Source: an uncultured Prevotella sp.
Lineage (GTDB): Bacteria; Bacteroidota; Bacteroidia; Bacteroidales; Bacteroidaceae
Length of the DNA: 9,867 bases
Assembly: GCA_902477645.1 (NCBI GenBank)
Contig: CABSIA010000115.1
Coordinates: forward strand, 1 to 9,867
Reading direction: 5' to 3'
The notes below the pieces were generated by a model, which searched no databases, was not told the origin of the DNA, and saw nothing but the letters and a program-made list of their open reading frames with translations. Below are positions 4,703 through 9,867 of this stretch, in pieces. The position numbers and the translations under genes are program-made. Numbering within the stretch: position 1 is the stretch's first letter; the number at the start of each line of letters is the position of its first letter.

Positions 4703-7700
4703 ATGAAACTAAAACGATTATTATCCTTAGCGATGCTGTGCGTCGCATGGGTGGGTGGCGCATGGGCAGACACGTCGCTCTTAACCGCCGCTAACGGTTG
4801 GCAGAAAGTCACCGACCTTAGCTCTCTGACACTCTCTGACTATTACTTCGCTTTCGTAGACAACGACAAAGACCTTATACTGTCATTTGAGGAAGGTGTA
4901 AACCAAAGTTCAAGTATAGACTACAAGACCATGGTTTACCGCACTGGCGCAAGGGCAGAGATGACACCCGCCATGCTGTGGACATTAGAAGACAACAACA
5001 GCGCAGTCAGTGGGTCTCACATTATCAAGTCGGCAGTATATCAGGATAAATTCCTGCAAACAGAATGGGACGCTTCTTGGTTTTGCCGCACACATGACAA
5101 TGGCGGAGGCGATAACAGTTGGGGAGCATGGATATTTGCTTATTCAAATGGCAGTTGGACTATCCAGAATGGCAAATACCAAGATAAAGGTTATATAGGC
5201 CCCTGGACAGACACAAAATTTGAAAATGGCAGAGAAGTAGCAGGAAACAAGACTGGTGACAATATCGGTCATTTCCAGATTTACGCCATTAAACGGTCAG
5301 ATGTAGACTGGCTGGCTGCTGCCTCACAAAGCAACCCGGCAAATATCTCATATAAGATAACAAACGCCAATGCGGGATTCAATGGGACAAACGGCTGGAC
5401 AGCGACAGGAACAAACAAGCGAAATGGCGGTAATGGCTTCGATGGCGTTGGTGGTTTCTTGGAATTTTGGAGTGGTTCTGCCTGGACAGGATCATTTTCA
5501 CAGAGTATAAGTGGTTTATCAATTGGTAAATACAGGATACGTGTTGCAGGACAACAATCTGCCGAGGGCGTCACATCGAGTCTTAATGTCGGGACAGCAT
5601 CGGAGAAATTCCCTTCGTACGGCACATCAAATGGAACCATTCTTGCTTCTGGTGAAGAAACTGCTGAGGGCAGCGGTATAGGAGGCTGGCGTTATGTAAC
5701 AGCTGCAACTTATGTTACTGATGGAAATCTGACAATTAAGATGGAATCAGAAGGTAGTGCAGGAAAGTGGGCAAACTTCGACAACGTAGAACTTTACTAC
5801 CTCGGCAAGAACCTCCGCGACGGCTCAACCCCAACAACATCGGGCGTCTCTGCCACCGCCGCCACATGGTATGCCATACAGGTACAGGTTGCCGGAAGCT
5901 ACACTCTGACACCATCTGCCGGTACCGTCTACTATACACAAAACGGAGAGCTGATGCCTGATGAGGCAGACGCAGAGGCAACATCTACAACAACAGCAAC
6001 AGACCTCGACCTTAAAGTAGGATATCTCTATGTGAAAGCTTCAGAGGATGCGACAATCAATCTCACACCAAATACCAAGACCTACACCGTTGGTACGGCC
6101 ATACAGAGTGCAAATTATATTCAAAATGGACAAACCGTAACAATTACATACGGCGAAGCCGGCACCAACGATACAGAGGCTACATTCGCGAAACTCGGCG
6201 ACGTTACGTTCAATGGCGCAAATATTGACGTGACTGTAAGCGGCAGAAGTTTCAGTTTCACTGTTCCCGACAATGTTGAGACATCTACGGCATACACCCT
6301 CAGCATTCCTGCCGGTGCGTTCGGATACGAAGGACATGCCACTTGCGAGGCACAGGACATAACACTCACAACCCCGGCAGTCTTCGACGGAACCTATTAC
6401 ATCAAGACTGCCGATGGCAAGTATATCTCACGTGGTGCCAAATATAATACAGAAGCCGCTCTTGACCCATGGGGTATAGCACTCAACGTCGCCACCGACA
6501 GCAACAACGGGACCACACTCTATTTCACAGACAACGACAAGCCTTTAGGTGTCGCTACAGGTGGTGACATGTATACTGACAACACATCCCTTGAGTACCG
6601 CTATACTATAACAGCAGCTGAAGGAGGATACAATATCAAGAACATAACATACGGCACATACGTTGTTGCCGGCACCAACAGCGATGGAAAGCCTGTAGCC
6701 AACACTGCCGCCGAACCATATATCTGGACATTGGTTGCCCCTGCCACACATACCGCAGAGATGACAGCTCTGAAAAACTATCAGGCCGCGGAAGCTGCTA
6801 AAGCTGCAGGATTGGACATGACAACAGTTGTAGCCTTGGAAGCAGAAGTTGAGACTTGGGACGGCAATAAACCTGTAATTCTCTCTGCACTTGACAACAC
6901 TAACGAGTATTATCAAAGCACAGGCGAGCGTAAAGGCTCTGTCGAAATCTCAAAAACAGGTCTGTATAAATTGACAATCCCCGCATACAACCGTACAGGT
7001 TCAGCGGACAATGCATACAAGAGGTACACCAACGAGACTGATGCCCTGACTGCCTATATATACATGGGCGATGCCAAGACTAAGATACGCTCTCTGTATA
7101 GCGAAGCCGGGAAGGACACAGAAACAAGCGACTATGTGAAACCTGCCAACGCAACGCAATGGTGGCCAAACACAAAAGCTACCGGTACCGCAGAATTCAA
7201 CGCTGGCAAATATGCCAACGATGTCTGGGTATGGCTTGAGGCCGGGCAGACATATAACTTCGGTATTGTAAGTGACGGAAACGGCAAATGCGACAACTGG
7301 ATCTGGTTCGGCACCCCCACCCTGACCTACTACTCACAGAATCTTTATCCAAAATTTGCCGAACTCTACGAACAATGCAAGCCTTGGACTGAAGGAGACG
7401 AATATGCCACAACCTACAATTCATACGCTGATTACAATGAGGCAACAGACCAGGCTGCTTTGAAGGTCGCTATCGACTACATGACAACAAACTTCGACAC
7501 TTACGCATGGGACAATGCAAGCCCTGAGCATCCGTATCTCGTAGAAGGTGTTATTTCACGTTCTGAATGTACGGAGAATGGAGGTAATGACCCTACCATC
7601 GATTGGGCAGGCAGCGGACGTTCTACCGCTACCGGTCAGCACTGGAGCGGTGACGCATCAAGAGTTTATTTCACACAGAACCACGAGAATGGCGCAGCAC

Positions 7701-8908
7701 GTAAACAGACTGTGACAATACCCAACAAGGGTCTATACATGCTCAAGACATCTATACGTCCTATCAACAGTGCATCGTATGCCGAAATAAGTGTAGGCAG
7801 CGAAACCGTAAGGACATACGGACCGACAGGTACAGAAGGCGGAACTATCGCTACCGACGGTACAGAATACGAAAGTGTTGCTGCCGGTATCGCTGCCGGT
7901 GCTACATTCGCCAACGACAACAAGGGTTACGGATGGATTTACCAGAATATCATCTTCACCTCTGACGACAATGAAACAAAAACTATCAGTATCAACCTCT
8001 CAAATACTAACGTCAATCGTGAAGCTGACTGCGGCGGTATGTACCTCTACTATATAGGCCAGAATTACGACAAGGTTGATGGCAACACGCATTATTATTA
8101 TGGCAATTATTCTGCACCTTCGTTTGAGGTAACAGAAGCTATACCAGTAGTAGATGCGACAAAGGCAACAGTAAGCGGCGCAACCGTTAAACGCACAAAT
8201 CCTAACGGTCTCGTCTATCTTGCCTCAGGCTCTACGGCTGACGGTGGCAACAACGTAGTCACCGACGGCACTTGCGCAAACCTTGTTCTCACTGACGGTT
8301 ATCCGTTCACGGCAACCAAGAATTTCGAGGCTACATCGGCTAAATACACAATGACAGCCATTGCCGGCGGTAAGTTCGGGACACTCGTCTTGCCATTCGC
8401 CGCAACTCTCCCGTCAGGCGGCAAGGCATATTCTCTGGATGCCGACATCAACGTCATAGACGGCAACGTTAGAGGCTCTGAGCTGACATCGCTGCAGGCC
8501 AACACTCCGGCACTGGTTACGGCAGCAGGCGACTATACAGGCGCAAACGTTGACATTGCCGTATCAAGCGCAAGCACACAATATACAAACGGAAACCTCA
8601 CGGGCGTATACCAGAGCACACAGGCTCCTGTAGGCTCATACGTATTGCAAAAGCATGGAGAAACAGTGGCATTCTATCTCGTTGGCGACGTACAGCCAAC
8701 CATTAAGCCTTTCCGCGCATTCATTCCAGCACAGAGCAGCAACGTGAAAGCCATCAGCGTAATCTTTGACGGCGAGGCTACAGCCATTGACGGCATCAAT
8801 GCGGAGAATGCGGAGAATTCAGAAATATACGACCTCTGCGGGCGCAAGGTTACAAAGGCTCAGAAGGGTGTTTACATCGTTAACGGTAAGAAAATGATTA
8901 TAAAATAA
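4703..8908 (+). CDS. Large secreted multi-module surface protein, probable adhesin or glycan-binding protein
   Basis: This 1401-aa protein has a signal peptide (MKLKRLLSLAMLCVAWVGGA, cleavage likely after AWA at 22). Modules visible by strand pattern are an N-terminal domain (about 30-200), a carbohydrate-binding-like beta-sandwich (about 207-368) and an Ig-like domain (about 456-557). A beta-trefoil-like domain follows (about 562-680, opening GTYYIKTADGKYIS). Two more sandwiches (about 730-880 and 944-1120) follow helical spacers. A Prevotella-type C-terminal beta domain (about 1190-1360) includes GGKFGTLVLPFAATLPSG. The three sandwiches close on related strings LYYLGKN, LTYYSQN and LYYIGQN. 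The tail EIYDLCGRKV...GVYIVNGKKMIIK resembles the short C-terminal sorting-like motif of this group, possibly for type IX secretion; Cys replaces the usual Gln/Asn. No catalytic motif is recognised. A 9-bp tandem repeat (8801-8818) encodes AENAEN before the tail. Domain assignments are by eye. Confidence 0.88.
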   Translation: MKLKRLLSLAMLCVAWVGGAWADTSLLTAANGWQKVTDLSSLTLSDYYFAFVDNDKDLILSFEEGVNQSSSIDYKTMVYRTGARAEMTPAMLWTLEDNNSAVSGSHIIKSAVYQDKFLQTEWDASWFCRTHDNGGGDNSWGAWIFAYSNGSWTIQNGKYQDKGYIGPWTDTKFENGREVAGNKTGDNIGHFQIYAIKRSDVDWLAAASQSNPANISYKITNANAGFNGTNGWTATGTNKRNGGNGFDGVGGFLEFWSGSAWTGSFSQSISGLSIGKYRIRVAGQQSAEGVTSSLNVGTASEKFPSYGTSNGTILASGEETAEGSGIGGWRYVTAATYVTDGNLTIKMESEGSAGKWANFDNVELYYLGKNLRDGSTPTTSGVSATAATWYAIQVQVAGSYTLTPSAGTVYYTQNGELMPDEADAEATSTTTATDLDLKVGYLYVKASEDATINLTPNTKTYTVGTAIQSANYIQNGQTVTITYGEAGTNDTEATFAKLGDVTFNGANIDVTVSGRSFSFTVPDNVETSTAYTLSIPAGAFGYEGHATCEAQDITLTTPAVFDGTYYIKTADGKYISRGAKYNTEAALDPWGIALNVATDSNNGTTLYFTDNDKPLGVATGGDMYTDNTSLEYRYTITAAEGGYNIKNITYGTYVVAGTNSDGKPVANTAAEPYIWTLVAPATHTAEMTALKNYQAAEAAKAAGLDMTTVVALEAEVETWDGNKPVILSALDNTNEYYQSTGERKGSVEISKTGLYKLTIPAYNRTGSADNAYKRYTNETDALTAYIYMGDAKTKIRSLYSEAGKDTETSDYVKPANATQWWPNTKATGTAEFNAGKYANDVWVWLEAGQTYNFGIVSDGNGKCDNWIWFGTPTLTYYSQNLYPKFAELYEQCKPWTEGDEYATTYNSYADYNEATDQAALKVAIDYMTTNFDTYAWDNASPEHPYLVEGVISRSECTENGGNDPTIDWAGSGRSTATGQHWSGDASRVYFTQNHENGAARKQTVTIPNKGLYMLKTSIRPINSASYAEISVGSETVRTYGPTGTEGGTIATDGTEYESVAAGIAAGATFANDNKGYGWIYQNIIFTSDDNETKTISINLSNTNVNREADCGGMYLYYIGQNYDKVDGNTHYYYGNYSAPSFEVTEAIPVVDATKATVSGATVKRTNPNGLVYLASGSTADGGNNVVTDGTCANLVLTDGYPFTATKNFEATSAKYTMTAIAGGKFGTLVLPFAATLPSGGKAYSLDADINVIDGNVRGSELTSLQANTPALVTAAGDYTGANVDIAVSSASTQYTNGNLTGVYQSTQAPVGSYVLQKHGETVAFYLVGDVQPTIKPFRAFIPAQSSNVKAISVIFDGEATAIDGINAENAENSEIYDLCGRKVTKAQKGVYIVNGKKMIIK

Positions 8909-8919
8909 CTATCAAGACT

Positions 8920-9099
8920 ATGAACATGAAAAAGAAATATATAAGTCCTATGATTAGCATTTATGCTACAGAACTTACAAACGCATTGATGAATGTAAGC
9001 GGAACCGTTTCTGGCGGATTACAGCCAGGCGGTGGAGATGATCCTGACGAAGGTGAGGACATGGGTGCCAAAAAAAGCTTCAACATCTGGAACGACTAA
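8920..9099 (+). CDS. 59-aa acidic, glycine-rich small protein
   Basis: The frame begins MNMKKKYISPMISIYATELT, continues with NALMNVSGTVSGG, and ends in an acidic Gly/Asp stretch (GGGDDPDEGED) and the tail KKSFNIWND. It starts 11 nt after the preceding stop and 58 nt before the fimbrillin-like gene, so it is probably co-transcribed. Short proteins with an N-terminal 'MKK.Y..P.I', a central Gly/acidic region and a Trp-Asp C-terminus recur in Prevotella and Bacteroides and are generally unnamed. The SGG near residue 33 recalls double-glycine leader peptides, but no peptidase-transporter is visible here. It has no signal peptide or membrane helix that I can see. An alternative start at the second Met (8926) would shorten it by two residues. 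Function unknown. Confidence 0.7.
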   Translation: MNMKKKYISPMISIYATELTNALMNVSGTVSGGLQPGGGDDPDEGEDMGAKKSFNIWND

Positions 9100-9157
9100 C
9101 AGACGAGGCATAAATGCAACAAACAACATATATTAAAATTTTATCTTTTAGAAAATT

Positions 9158-9867
9158 ATGAACATCAGAAAATATATGTATCTCATGGCTGCCGGCCTTA
9201 CAGTAGCAGCCTGCAGCAGCGATGAGATTGTACCAGAGGGTAATAATAACGATGGGACAACACCGGCAGAATTGTCAAAATCTGCCGGCTCCATCGATGG
9301 CGGCCTTGAGATAATGGACAACGAGGGATGCGACGGCGAACAGGCAGAAGAGAGCACACGAAGCACCATCTCTGGCGGCGTGTTCAGCAGCTGGAGCACA
9401 GAAGACGTTGTAAGCATCAGCGACGGGACTTTGTTCTACAAGTATAAGCCAACAGCCATCAACGGAACGACATGCTCGTTTGAGGTTGTTGACGGCAGCA
9501 GCCAGTTTGACAAAAATCTGACAGGCGACGAGAATTTCCACGTGTTCTATCCTGCCGCAGCCGTAACTGGCTGGAACGGCAGTGTGGTAACATCACAGAT
9601 TTATGCACAACAGGACTACACAGAGAATGCCGACAACGGCATAATGGGCGCATACATGGCTACAAAGGGCACTGTCACCGACGACGGCAACGTTTCGTTC
9701 TCTTTCAAGCACTGCTGCTCTGTTGTGGAGGTAAATCTCAGTACGCTCGGTGTGACACCAAAGCGTGTCTCACTGAAAACAAACAGCGGCGAGAGCATTG
9801 CCGGTAAGATCGCATACGATATCGACATTAAGAAGCTGAACGTTACCAACTCAGAGCCTGCTGGATA
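9158..9867 (+). CDS. Fimbrillin-family lipoprotein, 3'-truncated by the window edge
   Basis: The visible 236 residues open with a lipoprotein signal MNIRKYMYLMAAGLTVAAC, whose lipobox Cys is residue 19, followed by SSDEIVPEG. An acidic low-complexity stretch (about 25-68) precedes a beta-rich domain. Segments typical of Bacteroidales fimbrillin-like proteins are TRSTISGGVFSSWSTEDVVS (67-86), NFHVFYPAAA (126-135) and VSFSFKHCCSVVEVNL (179-194). Such proteins are exported as lipoproteins and some polymerise into surface fimbriae (FimA/Mfa type) after protease cleavage. Others are anchors or tip components, and the missing C-terminus prevents a choice. Adjacent Cys186-Cys187 are unusual for the family. 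The gene follows the 59-aa gene in what looks like one operon. No strong promoter lies in the 58-nt gap; TATCTTTTA at 9142-9150 lacks the G of a -7 box. Confidence 0.9.
   Translation, partial: MNIRKYMYLMAAGLTVAACSSDEIVPEGNNNDGTTPAELSKSAGSIDGGLEIMDNEGCDGEQAEESTRSTISGGVFSSWSTEDVVSISDGTLFYKYKPTAINGTTCSFEVVDGSSQFDKNLTGDENFHVFYPAAAVTGWNGSVVTSQIYAQQDYTENADNGIMGAYMATKGTVTDDGNVSFSFKHCCSVVEVNLSTLGVTPKRVSLKTNSGESIAGKIAYDIDIKKLNVTNSEPAG

Noticed and set aside
6041..6369. Open frames antisense to the 1401-aa gene
   Set aside because: They mirror the coding frame of a clear secreted protein and have no promoter or recognisable domain.
8801..8818. 9-bp tandem repeat encoding AENAEN
   Set aside because: Two copies only, in a spacer before the C-terminal tail where such short Glu/Asn repeats are common in this protein class. 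It is mentioned under the gene but not reported as a finding.

Overview
The window looks like chromosomal DNA from a gut-type Bacteroidales, most likely Prevotella or a close relative. The evidence is the -7 boxes of the form TAnnTTTG, the absence of Shine-Dalgarno sequences, a NigD-like lipoprotein, a fimbrillin-family lipoprotein, and a secreted protein ending in the short 'IYDL.GRKV...GVYIVNGKK' tail common in that group. No rRNA, tRNA, CRISPR array, transposase or phage gene is visible.

Left part (1-4436, all genes on the minus strand). The window opens inside metG (methionyl-tRNA synthetase), whose 5' end and promoter lie at 1373-1409. An AT-rich hairpin (1422-1460) sits where metG's upstream promoter element should be. 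Next comes a three-gene envelope-signalling locus, read right to left: a NigD-like lipoprotein (3572-4285), an ECF sigma factor (2901-3461) and, one nucleotide further, a 400-aa protein with a cytoplasmic N-terminus, one transmembrane helix, a repetitive linker and an outer-membrane beta-barrel (1697-2899). That architecture and pairing match the 'dual membrane-spanning anti-sigma factor' (Dma) systems described in Bacteroides thetaiotaomicron.

The most unusual feature is a family of about 29-bp palindromes of the form TGTAGGGCC...GGCCGCAA. One pair forms perfect 29-bp inverted repeats (3481-3509 and 3541-3569) between the NigD-like gene and the sigma gene. These enclose 31 bp with a consensus -7 box that points away from the sigma gene. 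A second inverted pair (2492-2590) and a diverged single copy (2649-2677) lie inside the Dma-like gene and are translated in frame as part of its linker. The linker also contains a 15-bp minisatellite and a 36-bp imperfect repeat. A mobile palindrome has therefore helped build the linker of a trans-envelope sensor, and may also form a small invertible promoter or attenuator ahead of its sigma factor. The inversion idea is inference; the repeats are directly visible.

Right part (4542-9867, plus strand). A divergent intergenic region carries a promoter for a probable surface operon: a 1401-aa secreted multi-module protein, a 59-aa acidic glycine-rich small protein, and a fimbrillin-family lipoprotein that runs off the window end. 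The close spacing (11 and 58 nt) suggests co-transcription. Together the genes suggest a cell-surface adhesion or glycan-binding module next to an envelope-sensing sigma system. Nothing in the sequence proves that the one controls the other.
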